Shown here piece by piece: positions 48,115-59,851 of a stretch of DNA of 64,000 nt. The DNA is from Gorsachius magnificus. Taxonomy: Eukaryota > Chordata > Aves > Pelecaniformes > Ardeidae. Position numbers and translations under genes: made by a program. The notes beneath the pieces are model-generated. The model saw only the letters and a list, made by a program, of their open reading frames with translations, did no database searches and had not been told where the DNA came from. The number at the start of each line of letters is the position of its first letter. Within the stretch, counting starts at the first letter, position 1. The stretch is from the NCBI GenBank assembly GCA_034008185.1, contig CM067084.1, positions 8,265,385-8,329,384 of the forward strand, read 5' to 3'.

Positions 48115-49602
48115 ACAGCTCAGACCCACTCATCCGATTTGTCACTCTAATTAAATATTTGTTGCCTGGGTACAGTGTGACTCAAATAGTCCCTTGGGTG
48201 TTTTTGTCTGTGTGGGCTGGGCTGGGTGGGGGAGCTGGCTGCTCTCCTGCCCTCCTAAACATTCCACAACCTCTGGACGTGTATGATGTTTATATAATTC
48301 TAGACATGCAATCTGGAATCAATTTTGGCACCAACAAACCAGATTTCAGCTCGTCGGCAACCTCATACTAATGTATGTGTGCGTGTAAATTTAGAAATAT
48401 ATATTGGCAAGCTATGAAGCTGTCTAAGGTGACTGCAGAGTCCTCGTTAGTTCTGACCGATATATGCAGATGCTGAATTGCTCTCTTGCTGTCCTCTGAC
48501 TACAGATCGGATGTACATAACGGTATCGGTCTTTTTTTTTCTTCTCTAATACTCCTCTGCTCTTCATGCTTCATTATTATCCCTACGAGACACCAGCCTA
48601 AAATACTAATAACGGCGCATAGGCCAGTGCCATCCTGGTTTGGAGAGAATGGGTGAATGCAGTGGAGAAAAGCATAGTTGGCACACAGTTCTCCATTTAA
48701 TTTTCCTGCCATGCCCCAGCTTGCTCTGCCTGAATTTACCGAAATATCTTCTAGGAATCGAGACTGCAAATTTCAATTGCACAGGCTTTCTCTGGGGGTG
48801 TCTGTTCATTGTAGTGCTGGCTAGGTCTAACAAGCCATAAGCGTTTACTTTGATTTTCTAGTGGGGGTTCACTGGTCCCTTATTTGAAAGACACAAATCG
48901 GAAAGGGCCAGGAAATCACAGTCAGACAGTCCGCAGCTCTATCAGACTGAATGCAGGGTCACAAAAGAAGAAAATGTCGTGAACTTCATCAGTTCATGTC
49001 TTGTTTGACAGCTAGAAACCTGACTTTTTCTACTGTTTATTGAGTCAGTGTCATTACCTATACTTTTTGATTCTCACGTAGGTCCTTTCAGGCTGAACAA
49101 GCCCCAGAAATTTGCCCAGGAGCATGGAATAAATAATGTAGTGTGTAGAAAGGCAGCAGAGAGCTGTAGCTGAACAGCATACTTCATAGACCCCAATGTC
49201 GTGCTGGACGTAATTACCATTTTGGCTAACTACACCAGGACAAAATCCTTTTCTGGATTTGGCTTTTGTTGTTTTTGTTTTTAATTATGTTTATTTGGAA
49301 GAGAAAGGATCTTAAATGCCATTTCCATTGTCAAAAGTTAGACGTTATAATCGCCGAATAAGCACCTGGACAGACAGCCTAATTTTGTAAGGTTTTCAAA
49401 AATCGGGCGGTGAACTACCTGCTCTGAATAAGCGGCTAATTAAGAACTGAATTAGGACCACTGTGTGGTTGTTTATAACTCAGTCTTACAGATCCCTCCT
49501 GAAAACCAAAGAACTAGGAAGAACGACGTTCCTGAGCTCCAGAAGCCAGGCCCGCGGACGCACTCCGCTGATGTCCAAATACACGGTTCAGCTGTTTGTA
49601 AC

Positions 49603-49614
49603 GGGGGGGGGGGG
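49603..49614. repeat. G12 run
   Basis: Twelve uninterrupted G following TAAC and preceding TGTGA. A mononucleotide tract of this length is length-unstable and a frequent assembly error point. Confidence 0.85.
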
Positions 49615-51059
49615 TGTGATATATATTGCTCTCTTTGCTTAAACAGACTAAATGAGTTAGGGTTTAAACTGTATATTTGCTCTAGAATTTCATCTAATGC
49701 CACTCTCTTCACAGCACAACATTTCGACATGAAAAGATTGAGTTTACTATTTTATTTTAAGTCGATAGCTTGTTGACATTGAACCCCACACAGCTCTGAC
49801 GCTGTCTGCTGGGGCCGACATGGCGCTATTAGATCAACAAGACCAGCTGGTTTTTTAATTCTCTTGGGAGCCAAAATTTAAATAAAGCTAAATATTAGGT
49901 CTGTGCTTAGATCTATTCTATAAATATTGTCATTAATTTAGGAGACATTTGTCTTGGGAGTTTTTTTACATTTAATTTTTATTGTTGATCTTTACAATCT
50001 TGTGCTTGTCCTTGGTTTTTAAGGTACTCATAACAAGTGTTTTGTTTATCATACTTTTGTAGTGCAATTTTTCTATCAGGATTAGATGTTTCCAATAGGC
50101 TTCAGGGTTTGTTTGCTTTGCCTCTGTAGTAACTTTAATTACAGGGCCACATACTTTATGTCACTGAGTATGTCGGAAGGAGAAGGGGGCTGAGACTCAG
50201 TAGGATTTAGAATCATTTGCCTCCTTCTGGGTATCTTAGTGATGGCTTTTGACCAAAAATGTCACTTACCCCTGTGATCTGAAATGTTACAGGCTCTCAA
50301 ACAGGCAGCAAAGTTGCCGGGAGCTGAATGCAGTCTCTATTTTTCCAGTGTGATACAGCTCCTTTCTGCTGCTTCCTAGCCGGGTGGGAGAAGCTGGGGG
50401 TATTACCACCCGCTGTAGTGGTCCTCTACTTACCAAAGCCATACATATGTCTGAACAGCAGCGAGCTACTCGTGGTTACGCTGAGAGCTGATACAGGCTG
50501 ATCATCCGCGTCGGGGAGCGCGGGGTGAGCACGCAGCTAAAATTATCAGTGATGAGTACCTAGACAACACTTTAAGTCATGTTAAGTGGCAAAATTAGGG
50601 CTTCTATAAGCGGTTTTCACATCAAGAGAGTAACATAGCAGTTTTAAAAACATAATAAATGAAATTTGTTGGTTTATACCTTTATATCTGTGGGATATAT
50701 CAAGGTTATCAGGGTGGGACAAATCAAGGTTATCTCGCCAAGATATCACTGAGGTGAGAGCTTTGCAGGGCTTGAAACGAGAACCCGTGACCAGTCCGGC
50801 AGGGCGCTGCCATGTAAATGGTGTCTAAAACATTAACGTACCTGCAGGCTAGGAAACTACACCAACACAGCGTTTGAATATCGCCATCGGAGCACCATTA
50901 TAGGATAGCTTCATTTTGGTGCCTCTCTGTGCCTGTACAACATACGCCCCTCCCATGTACAGGTGGCCTTCTGTTTTATCTTGTTCTTTCCCTTGGTCCA
51001 CTAGCGATGTCCTGGGGCAGAGCCAACACCTGTGTGAAATTGCTTGGTTAAGTATGGTT

Positions 51060-51180
51060 GTAGACAAGGTGCTTAGGGACATGGTTTAGTGATGGAATGG
51101 CAGAGTTAGGTTAATGGTTGGACTTGATGATCTTAAAGGGCTTTTCCAACCTAAATGACTCTATGATTCTGTGATTCTCT
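51060..51180 (+). mobile_element. CR1 LINE 3' terminus
   Basis: Sense-strand 3' tail: 'aaggtgcttagggacatggt' encodes the last ORF2 residues (LRDMV-type end, with the TAG stop in 'gtttag' at 51087-51089), followed by the short 3' UTR 'ggttaatggttggacttgat', 'gatcttaaagggcttttcc' and 'aacctaaatgactctatg', and two to three terminal octamers (CTCTATGATTCTGTGATTCT) ending at about 51180. It is 5'-truncated to about 120 bp. It is the same subfamily as 13419, 21411 and 59477 but in the opposite orientation. Confidence 0.95.
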
Positions 51181-52414
51181 CAGTAGTAGGCATAGTAGTT
51201 CAGTGTGAGGACACATGAGGGAAGAAACAGAGCATGAATACATAAGTGTGATTGTTATTTGATAAAGGTAAATGGGTTTTATGCATGAAGTTGGTACAGG
51301 GTTAATGAGCACATACAGCCAGCGGATGAGACCTTTTCATAATGCAGCCAATAAAATATCTGGCATTATTTGTCCTTTAACCCAGAGCTCACATATTGTA
51401 GACAGGTTTGCCATGCATGCTCACCATATTTCTTTTGCGGCATTCTATCAGGCCACCCAGGTCCCGGAGAAACCATAGCAGTGCCTTCCTGCCATTGTGC
51501 ACCAGGAAGGGCTGGCCAAGAGCTCGTGTCCTGGGGCCTACAGTTTCCCTCCTTTGGCTCTGGGACGCATTATTTTTAAACAGCCGGAGTAACAGGAACA
51601 GAAAGTCGCTCCCCCGCAGCATTGGAACAACCGCTGAGCTACGGGGACCAGCCAGCCCCAGCATCCCCATTGCAGCATCCCCGAGCTTGTGGGTGACGGT
51701 GGGCTGGTACCAACATCCGCTTCAGGGGGTGATGGAGGAGAGGGATGTGGTAGGCATCGCCCAGCCTGTCACCTGTTCGTGTTCGGTGTTTGCCAGCACA
51801 CAGCTTTTGGCAGAAAAGGAGACAGGCAGATCAGGCAGATCCTCACCTTGCTGTCCTGGTACGCTTGCCCACAGCCTGTACGGCCGCAGCGAATCCAAAT
51901 CAGGGTGCATATTTGTGTAGGTCTAAAATGAAAAACTTTTTTATGCTTACTGCATTTTCTGAATGCTATTAAATATAATGCAATGTACTTATCTTACTAG
52001 AAGTGGAAAAGGAAGCCCACCTTTATGATAGAGAGCTCCGCAAGAGTGAACACCTGAGGCCAAGTTGCATTGAGTCCCTTCTGTGTGAATTGACATAAAG
52101 GAAATCATAAGCAAAATTAATTATTCAGTCCTTGCATCCCTTCACAAGTCCTTTGGTCCAGCTTCACGTGCCACTGGGAACTACTGCCCTCAAAGCTCAG
52201 ATGCTGTCTGTCTGTGCTGTTTCCTGGAAGATTAAGCTATCATTTGGAGGTGGGAGGTTATAATTTGCAGGACTTCACCAGAGATAAACGGGGTTTGTTT
52301 GTTTCTGCGTAGAATGGGAACACAGATAAAATTTAACAGTGGAAAATAGTATAATTTCCAAAGTATTAAGGAGGAAGAAAGATGGTGGCTTGAGAAGAGA
52401 TGGTGATGTACTAG
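51181..52414. other. Non-genic DNA, no gene seen
   Basis: Unique sequence. The stretch 51460-51900 is GC-richer and carries a 170-codon plus frame (51408-51920), a 93-codon minus frame and others overlapping it. No family motif is visible in any of them, and both-strand openness argues for composition. Confidence 0.6.
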
Positions 52415-52465
52415 ACTTGATTCTCCCACCATTTATACCAGTGTAAATCCACAGGGATTGTATTC
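52415..52465. repeat. Copy of old palindromic sauropsid repeat (one arm)
   Basis: 'ttgattctccca' followed by 'tataccagtgtaaatcca' resembles the 'gtgattctc...ttacaccagtgtaaatc' arm of an old palindromic repeat that I recall from turtle, crocodile and bird sequence. Only one arm is preserved. The name of the family is not known to me. Confidence 0.45.
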
Positions 52466-53814
52466 ATGTTGATCCTCTATCAGATACAGAGAGGCCCACT
52501 ATCCTTAGAAAAACTATGGAACAGTGGAGGGGGAAATAGTCAGGACATGAAAGGGCACCAAGAGAGAGATGCAAGGGGTTTTATATAGAAGAAAAAAAAA
52601 GGTAAGAAATAAAAACTGTGTGTTGGATGATTTGAAATATCAAATACCTCAGTTTCTACATGTTGATTAAAAGGAGAACTACACTCAGCATGCCCCAAAT
52701 ACCTGTGAGGCTCTCTGGGAATTTGTGATGTGCTTCACCACATCAAGCAAATATGGAAAGAACTCTATGTCAGACTTCTGCAGCAAATTAGGAAAATAAA
52801 GGATCTTCTGCTAGTGATTTGACTGGCTGCCAAATAGTTCTTGAATATACTCAGCATTTCACAATCCAATTAGAGAAATGGGATCATCAAGTTCATTTTT
52901 GCTTATGTTATCAAAAATAGAAGAATTGAAACTAAATGGGCATTTTATTATATAAAATATATTTTATTATATAAAATAACTGGAGGAGATTCTGAATACA
53001 TTCTATTACAGAAAAACCTAATTGCCCACTGATGCTCAATGTCAGGCAACATTTTTTCACGTTCATACGTTTTGGTCCCGTTTTTTGTGTGTTTAAAGTA
53101 TGAAAAGGGATGAAATAGCAACAGAACTGTTTTAAACAGGTTTGTCCCCAGAGGTACATGTTAGAAGGAACTTTTACCACCCCTCTCCATGCAGAGTATG
53201 GTGAAAGCCCCCCAGCCAGGCATGGTGGATCGCTCGCTGCACGTTCCTGCCTCAGAGAAGTGCCTACAACATTGTGGACACTATGGAAAACAAACGTTGA
53301 ATAATTATTTTGTTGCTCAGTCAGGCTGTTTTTAGGGTAAAGGCATTTCATGCCCCGAGTCTTTTGTTTTTCAAATTCTTTCAGTCACAGCCTATTGTAT
53401 GTCACATTGGTAGAAAGAGGTTCCAAAGTGCTTTGGCAAAGATTCCTAGAAACACTGTTTTCAGATTTTTAAAAATCTCATCTGGGAACGCCATTGTCTT
53501 GCTGAGCTGCCTAGAGCGGGTTTTCAAGGCTCCAGCATTATACGTTCTTGTTTTTGTGATGTTTAAGTTTTGGAAAAAAGAAACAGAAAATATCTGTCTA
53601 ATGAACAGCATCCAAGATTTAAAGACGTCTCAGATAAGACATTGCAATTAAATCCTTAGCCTGAAAAATCCATGCTAAGCCTCTGAGCAGTATCAGCAAC
53701 AACAGGAAAAGGCTTTTCCTCTTAACTTCCTTTAACTTGGAAAAGGCTTTTACTGGTGAAGCTGAAGTGGGATTTAACACTGCAGGCCAGAGCAAAAAGG
53801 GTGTCATGAAGGTA
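52466..53814. other. Non-genic DNA with a short tandem duplication
   Basis: Unique sequence apart from the AT-rich duplication at 52944-52980. The 139-codon minus frame at 52932-53351 and the 113-codon plus frame at 53310-53651 have no motifs. GGAAAAGGCTTTT occurs twice, at about 53706 and 53738. Confidence 0.6.
52944..52980. repeat. 18-bp AT-rich direct repeat, period 19
   Basis: ATTTTATTATATAAAATA occurs without mismatch at 52944-52961 and 52963-52980, separated by one T. Each copy is itself partly palindromic (ATTTTAT..ATAAAAT). It probably arose by slippage in AT-rich DNA. Confidence 0.9.
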
Positions 53815-53860
53815 AGCTGATTGAAATCAGACGATTTGTCCCAGCTGAGGATTTGGCTCC
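53815..53860. repeat. Copy of old palindromic sauropsid repeat (one arm)
   Basis: 'gctgattgaaatcag' followed by 'gatttgtcccagctgagg' and 'atttggctcc' matches in order the 'ccattgaagtcaatgg', 'gatttacaccagctgagg' and 'atctggccc' arm of the repeat whose fuller copy is at 57173. About 45 bp are preserved. Confidence 0.55.
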
Positions 53861-56800
53861 TAATACATTGTTAGTTTAATAGAGACATAATAAAATAATA
53901 AAAGAGGGTGAATCAACAGTCTTCACAGCAAACCAAGTAGTTCCGGATACAGAAAGTTCAAGAAGTTGTTCTTTTTTTTTTTTTTTTTTCGGCAAACATT
54001 TGGATGTCAACCCTGTCTGCTATGTCTTTTTGAGTTTCCTCTTTCTAATTCTATGCGAATTACTGCACTGAGCTGCTTCCACGCGTCCGAGCCAGCCTCG
54101 CGTAGCAGCCGTGGTCAGGATACCCCAGAGGCAAGCCCTGCCCTGCAGTACTGCGCCAGCGATGCAGCTTCTTCCCCGGCTGCTGTCCGGAGGATGCTCT
54201 TCTCTGCCTGTGTGCGCATAAAAACCTCGAGTACCTGAAAAGTGCAATGCTTCCCTCCCTCTTATCCCACCTTTACCCCCCAAATAGTATCGCTTCACCT
54301 AATAAGTGCCTTTTTCACGTAGAAATTACCTTCTTTCTATTGCAGGAGCACTCTGCAAGTCAAGGGGGAGAGAACAAGGGGGTCTGTCGGGTGGTGAAAA
54401 CAGGCAGCGTGAGCAGAGAGCAGCCCTGGGTACCGCGGTGCCCCGCTGCCACAAGGCTGCATTAGCACTGATGGTTACGCCTTTTCCTTAGTGTGGTTTG
54501 TCCTGCCTTAACCAGGGGGGAGAAAAAAAAAAGTCTCTCCAATGCTTTTCAATGCTAGGTAATACAGGTAGGCAGGTCTTGGGAGAAAAAGTTATTAATA
54601 AATTTCTCTCACTTCCAAATACTAGAGATGTGTTGGGAAAGGGTATATAATCATACATTATATATTATGTATTATATAATGTATACAATATATATTATAT
54701 AATACAATATATTATTTTATAATAAATATGATTATATATCATTCAGAATTCTGTTAGTTGTGCATTTTCTTTGATCTACGGTATTATTTTTTTCTCTCTT
54801 TATTTCTACTTTTTTTGGCTTCTCCATGATTGGGTTCTGCTTTTGAAATGGGAATAAATAGCTGTGGGTGAAATTCATGATGCTTTTGTGGGAAAAAAAA
54901 AAGAGCTAACTTTAGAACAAAAAAATCATCAGGGTCATTTTTTTTTTTACTCTGTTATTGTCAGCAGCTGATCAGTTTTAATGGAAACATCTTTGATGGA
55001 TAGGATGAACTAGCTGGCAGCTAAAGCTGGAGGGGAGTGGGCAATGAATACATTTGTTGGGGGGCATCACCTGTTCTGTAGCTCTTTAGCCAGTGACCGT
55101 ATAGTTTAAATTGGTGTTACAACACACCTGGTAAAATGGTCAAGCTGTTGCACTGAGCGTATTGAAGCCGATTCGTGAAGGCTACAGGCGGAGATGTTTG
55201 TTCATGTTAACTGGAGAGAAGCATGACATTCGCTATTGTTTTAACTCAAACCCACGGGTCCTGACCCACAGAAAGTAAACTTAAACATGGCCTGCATTTA
55301 AAACAGCAAAACTGTGTGTGTGTGTGGTTATATGCATATATTATAGAGGAAAAATGTTGGGATTATGAATGCTAAACCCAGGCATTATAGTGGCTTATGG
55401 TGCTACAGTATTACATGCATTTAAGAGAGCCTGTGTGGGAATTATTTTTTTTATACATGTTTCCAAAGTCAACTAAAATAATTTTAATAGTAATGACAGT
55501 GGATTTTCTCACAAAATCTGACTTGCCATCCCCCAGAGATATTTCTGAGGACACATAAGCCTTATATACAACATCTCCTACTCATTCATGTTTCATCTTT
55601 TTTTTTTTTCTTTTTTCCCCCCCAAAAGTAATTTATTCTGAATTAATGTGAGCTATGAATTTTAGTTATGAGTAATAAATGAAGTGGAGGACAGAAGGAA
55701 CCAAGTGTTGCTTTTCCATCATTTCTTCACATATTTAAATTTTTAAAGAAAATCTAAGCATTGCCTTGTCAGGTACAAGTAAAGAAGAGAAAAGTCAATA
55801 TCAGATTCTCCTGAAAGCAGAAAGATTTGTTACAGATTTCCTTGCAGTTTGCTACTTTGTAGAACAAAAAATATCTTAAATATGAAATAACCTTAAAAAA
55901 AAGAGAAGAGAAATGTAGTTAAGCATTATCCAGTATTTTTTTTAGTTCAAATATATAATCAGAGGACAGATGATACTCAGACTTGACTGTGACCAATGAA
56001 AGTAGAAGCACCGCCCCTTTGTGTCACCTAAACAAAACTGTTTGGAGCCTGGTGAGCCAGGTGGCTGAGTTCTCATGACACTATTTAATTTAAATTAAAG
56101 TATTATTGGCAGAGGAATACCACAGGAAGAGCTGTTTAGAAAAATCTGCCCCGCATAATGCAAGACTTGCTGTATACGTTACTCGTCGACTAATGAAAAA
56201 GCTAGTAAACGCTGTTGAAGATCCCTGTTTTTCCAACCCAGCCCTAAACCCTACACCCATGTGGGCCAGCAGCGATGGAGAGACCCACCATCTCCGCAGA
56301 ATCCCCTGTCCCACATTATCAAATAGGGCTGTAATAGCTAAATAAACCTGCATTTGAATGCCTGCCAGGTATGTTAGAGACCATCTTATGGGTTGGGCCC
56401 TAGGGTTGCACGTGCCAGAGAGGAATGAAGCAGGCGACAAGTGCTCGCCCAGTGAGTCGTTGGGGAGGCATGATGGCCGCCGCAGCTCTCTGGAGGACGC
56501 TAAGTGTGTTCAATATGCTACAGAGCTAGGGGATTAGTCTTGGGATTTATTGTTTTTGCAGTGATGAGTGAATGCAGTAGGGAAATGATGAGTGGGAAAA
56601 AAAACCAGAGCTGTTATAGTCATAGGACTGCAAATATATGAAATATGGCTGCAACTGTCCAGCCTGCACCTTTCCCCAAATAAATAAAGCTGACTTCCAA
56701 GTAAGACATGGGAGCCAAGAAGTTGTGGAGAGGGGAAAAAAAAAAAAAAAAGCCCCCCTTCCATCTGGGCACAGGATTTATATCCTTAATCTCTGAGGAA

Positions 56801-57172
56801 ACCAAATAAAAGAGGGATGCATTTTTCATCTCTCTCCCACCCTGTGAACTGTAATTGTGGTAGAGGTTCCTACCCGCTTTCACGTGGGAACGGAGAGCAA
56901 GTTCCACCAAAGAGTGAGGAGCCTTGTCTTCAGTATTCCCTGGGGATGAGAAAAGATGGAACCAGTAAAGCCCCACCAGGTTTCTTTATTTCTGTAGGAA
57001 TGTGGGAACCGGAGCTTTTAGGTATTGTGAAATCTCAGCTCCTTCTACCCAATGAACTTAGAAGAATTTATTGCAAGAAGAGATGATATTGAGGTTCAGT
57101 TTTATTTGTATTCAAAGATCTGGTTTTGAACTTGGCAGGACAAATTTTTGCAGGGTTTGGCTGTTCTTGCAG
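53861..57172. other. Non-genic DNA, no gene seen
   Basis: T18 lies at 53972-53989, a CpG-containing GC-rich patch at 54080-54235, an AT-only-like tract at 54643-54742, a short (GT)7 at about 55313-55326, a polypyrimidine tract at 55591-55623 and A16 at 56736-56751. The segment 55990-56050 has CCAAT and CCGCCCC words. The frames at 56106-56345 (plus) and 56090-56440 (minus) overlap on opposite strands and carry no recognisable domain. Confidence 0.55.
54643..54742. repeat. AT-rich low-complexity tract
   Basis: About 100 bp made almost wholly of TATA, ATTATATA and TAATA words with multiple small palindromes. It probably melts or extrudes easily. No ordered repeat unit. Confidence 0.85.
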
Positions 57173-57243
57173 GACCTAATCCAAAGCCCATTGAAGTCAG
57201 GACGAATCTCTCCCTAGACTCCACTGAATTTTGGGTCAGACCC
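57173..57243. repeat. Imperfect inverted repeat, best copy of old palindromic repeat
   Basis: The left arm, 'gacctaatccaaagcccatt' continuing 'gaagtca' (57173-57199), is an imperfect reverse complement of the right arm, 'tagactccactgaattttgg' continuing 'gtcagaccc' (57215-57243), with about 15 bases between. Arm words such as CCAAAGCCCATTGAAGTCA are characteristic of an old, palindromic, dispersed sauropsid repeat. The foldback organisation is like a small non-autonomous DNA transposon, although no target-site duplication is readable. Other partial copies lie at 16835, 25206, 52415 and 53815. Confidence 0.65.
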
Positions 57244-59476
57244 CTACAGTAACATTGATTCTGATGGTTGCAGAGGTTGAGATTTTATTACTGTAATCTA
57301 CATAAAATATGCCTGGCTTTCATTTTAGATATTTCCCTCTTTCTTGTGCATAGAGTTTGAGAAATTATAAAATAGTTTTTCTGGGAAAAAATATTTATTT
57401 ATTGCTCTACAAAATTATGAAATATATCATAATTATTGTTATATGAAGTTACAAGGAATTCCATTGAAGACTGGACTCAAAGTTCTGTCCATTTCTCTCA
57501 TTTTAATTTCCTCACGTCTTCTGATGTTTATTTCATTTTTACATTATAAGACATGCAGCTTTTAATTCCTTTTCCAGATGAAGGTCTTCTCCCCAAATGG
57601 AAAATAACATGGACAGAGACTACAACAGACCTCATCCAGGTTGCAAGTCCTAATTCTGCATATAATTCTGGATATAGTTCTATTGACATTAACATCGGTG
57701 CACATAACACTCAATACATGGCCACCGTGCTATCACTGAATATAACTTAGGGTCTGTCGAGCCGTTTTGAGGCCATTTTAGAAGCTACACTGAATCAGAA
57801 AAGTCCATGGCAAAGACCACAGGCAAGTGGTCCTTCCTTCATAGGAGAAGTAGTCTCCTTCGGCAACACTAACAGGTTTCTTCTGCCGCATAGTGATTCC
57901 TGGGTATGGACACATTTGTTTCCAAGGAGCTCTGTGGGGTGAAGCATGAGCAGAGCTCGCTTATGGCAAGTCAAGCAACAGCTCAACAAGCCTAACTTCT
58001 TCCTATAAGAAGCTGGCCCCCGTAATCAGCATCCCAAACTATTTTCCACACTGGAACACATCATTTTTTGAAGCTTGAGGCATTTATAATTGAAGGCTCC
58101 CTAAGTTTGATTCTGTATTAGATGTAATCATTTCTATTTCCATATTTTTGCTTCTATCACCTCTCCGGCTCTTGTCCTCGTATTCAGTATGTTCATCCTT
58201 GCATAGCGAGATCTTTAATATGTCATATTCTTACTAGGTAATACTCAAATGCTCTTTTTCTCCTCTTGTTTTAATTCTGTAAGTTATAAGGCAAACTAAC
58301 AGACCAAATAACGCGTCACTGTTTAGTTCAATATTGTAACAACTTACAGCTCAGCTTTTAAAAATTCTTATTTAACCTGAGCTCCAAAAAAACCCAGTAA
58401 TTTTTCTAATAGTCTTATTTTCTTCTTCTTCTGTATTTTTTTTTTTAAATTCCTGTATTTGACAGTTAATTATCAAGCTAGAATTCTACTACAAGATTGA
58501 TCAGGTTTTTTATTGGGTTACAAACATCAAATATTTTTTCCATTTGGGTTTTAAATGTGCTTAGGCCACATTTGAATCCCTGTGCCTTCTACTTGGGTGA
58601 CTCCAGTCATCCAACGTTTCAAGGTTGGCAGTTTCAAAACAGAAATCATTAAACAAGGAATTTTGGGGGGAGTGAGAGGGTGTGGAAATTGGACATGTTC
58701 TTTAGTGTTATAGTTTCAAAATCTGTACAACACAAATAATAGGTAGAAATACCCCATATCTGCAAATTGTACTTTCAGACAATGTGATATAACAAATTTG
58801 CGTAGTGAAATTGCCATGTTCCTAATACTTTTGGTAACAAATGTGGGGTGATTTTATACCCGGTACGCAATCCCCAAGGTTACTTTCGGATGGAAGAGAA
58901 ACATAGAATGAGTGTTGTGGAGCTCAGGGCGTGATGGATGGTGCTGTTATAAATTCAAATCACCCAGCCCTTGATTTATTCAGGAATTTTCAAGAGTATG
59001 GCAATATATATTTCTAATTTCCACTGAGGATGAATTTGGTGAAAGGAAAGAGAAATTATTTGCTAAAATATAAGCTGGAATCAGGTACTGGATGCCAATA
59101 TTAACACTCTTAAAGAAGAGTTGTTTCCTGAATTAGACTGTAGTGCAAGCAGGACTTTCGGCAGTGAATTGCCAGAGCTGCTGACAGATGCCCCCCCTTA
59201 CAGGAGGGCTGGGGGGTTTGATTAAAAGACGGTGATGAGAGCTTTCACTGCCAGTCCTGCCAGAGCCCCTGCCCTCCCCTCGCCTCCTCTGGTGCCGGGC
59301 AGCAGCCTCCCGCCAGAGGAGACGGCGACTTCCCCAGGCAGGCAAAAAGGGCTGCGAGTATTACTCTATCCCTTCCGTTTCCTCACAGGTTTAGGGAAAA
59401 GAAATCACGAAATATCAGCTGCAGCAATATGAAAAATGACGGTCACTTTGACAGGGCAGGGGGAAAGTGTTCAATT
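57244..59476. other. Non-genic DNA, no gene seen
   Basis: Unique AT-rich sequence, including a small inverted repeat TTATGA..TCATAA near 57415-57432. The 65-codon frame at 57553-57750 follows an acceptor-like tract but has no good donor. A GC-rich patch at 59225-59360 precedes the CR1. Confidence 0.6.
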
Positions 59477-59851
59477 AGAATCATAGAATCACCTCGGTTG
59501 GAAAAGACCTTTAAGATCATCGAGGCCAACCGTTAACCTACCCCTGCCATCCCACCACTAAACCATGTCCCTAAGCACCTCATCTATCCTTCTTTTAAAT
59601 ACCTCCAGGGATGAGGACTCGGCCACCTCCCTGGGCAGCCCATTCCAGAGCCTGACAACCCTTTCGGTGAAGAAGTTTTTCCTAATGTCCAACCTAAACC
59701 TGCCCTGGCACAGCTTCAAGCCATTCCCCCTTGTCCTATCATCTGTTACCAGGGAGAAGAGGCCGACCCCCACCTCACTACAGCCTCCTTTCAGGTAGTT
59801 GTAGAGGGCGATCAGGTCTCCCCTCAGCCTCCTCTTCTCCAGACTAAGCTC
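59477..59851 (-). mobile_element. CR1 LINE with intact ORF2 C-terminus, 5'-truncated
   Basis: The left edge AGAATCATAGAATCAC is the antisense of the terminal octamers. The 3' UTR follows, then ORF2 read on the minus strand from about 59851 down to its stop at 59558-59560. About 97 codons are free of stops and frameshifts and include [47 protein letters not shown] and the terminal EVLRDMV. This is the usual C-terminus of CR1 ORF2 (after the endonuclease and RT domains, which are absent). The preserved frame and cleaner sequence make this the youngest-looking CR1 in the window. The upstream boundary near 59851 passes into unrelated sequence, so it is 5'-truncated and immobile. The frame extends to 59908 by chance. 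Confidence 0.96.

Larger units (their letters stand above)
47680..51059. other. Non-genic DNA with homopolymer tracts
   Basis: No gene seen. C10-A-C8-G-CC lies at 47886-47907, a G10 run at 48105-48114 and a G12 run at 49603-49614. The minus frame at 47673-47909 contains a CQKC but no recognisable domain. Around 49330-49460 several CpGs and a TAATTA-containing stretch ('gcggctaattaag') suggest possible conserved non-coding sequence. A GC-rich patch lies at 50480-50530. Confidence 0.5.

Noticed and set aside
51408..51920. 170-codon plus-strand open frame
   Set aside because: Lies in a GC-rich patch where other frames on both strands are also open; composition explains the lack of stops.
52678..52694. 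ACTACACTCAGCATGCC, similar to a ZNF143 site
   Set aside because: It lacks about three bases of the ACTACAATTCCCAGCATGC consensus and no promoter features surround it.
56090..56440. Overlapping frames on opposite strands (116 and 79 codons)
   Set aside because: Neither translation shows a known domain and there is no supporting splice or promoter signal.
57578..57750. Acceptor-like TTCCTTTTCCAG followed by an open frame
   Set aside because: The donor possibilities (for example CCAG|GTTGCA) are weak and the frame shows no family resemblance.
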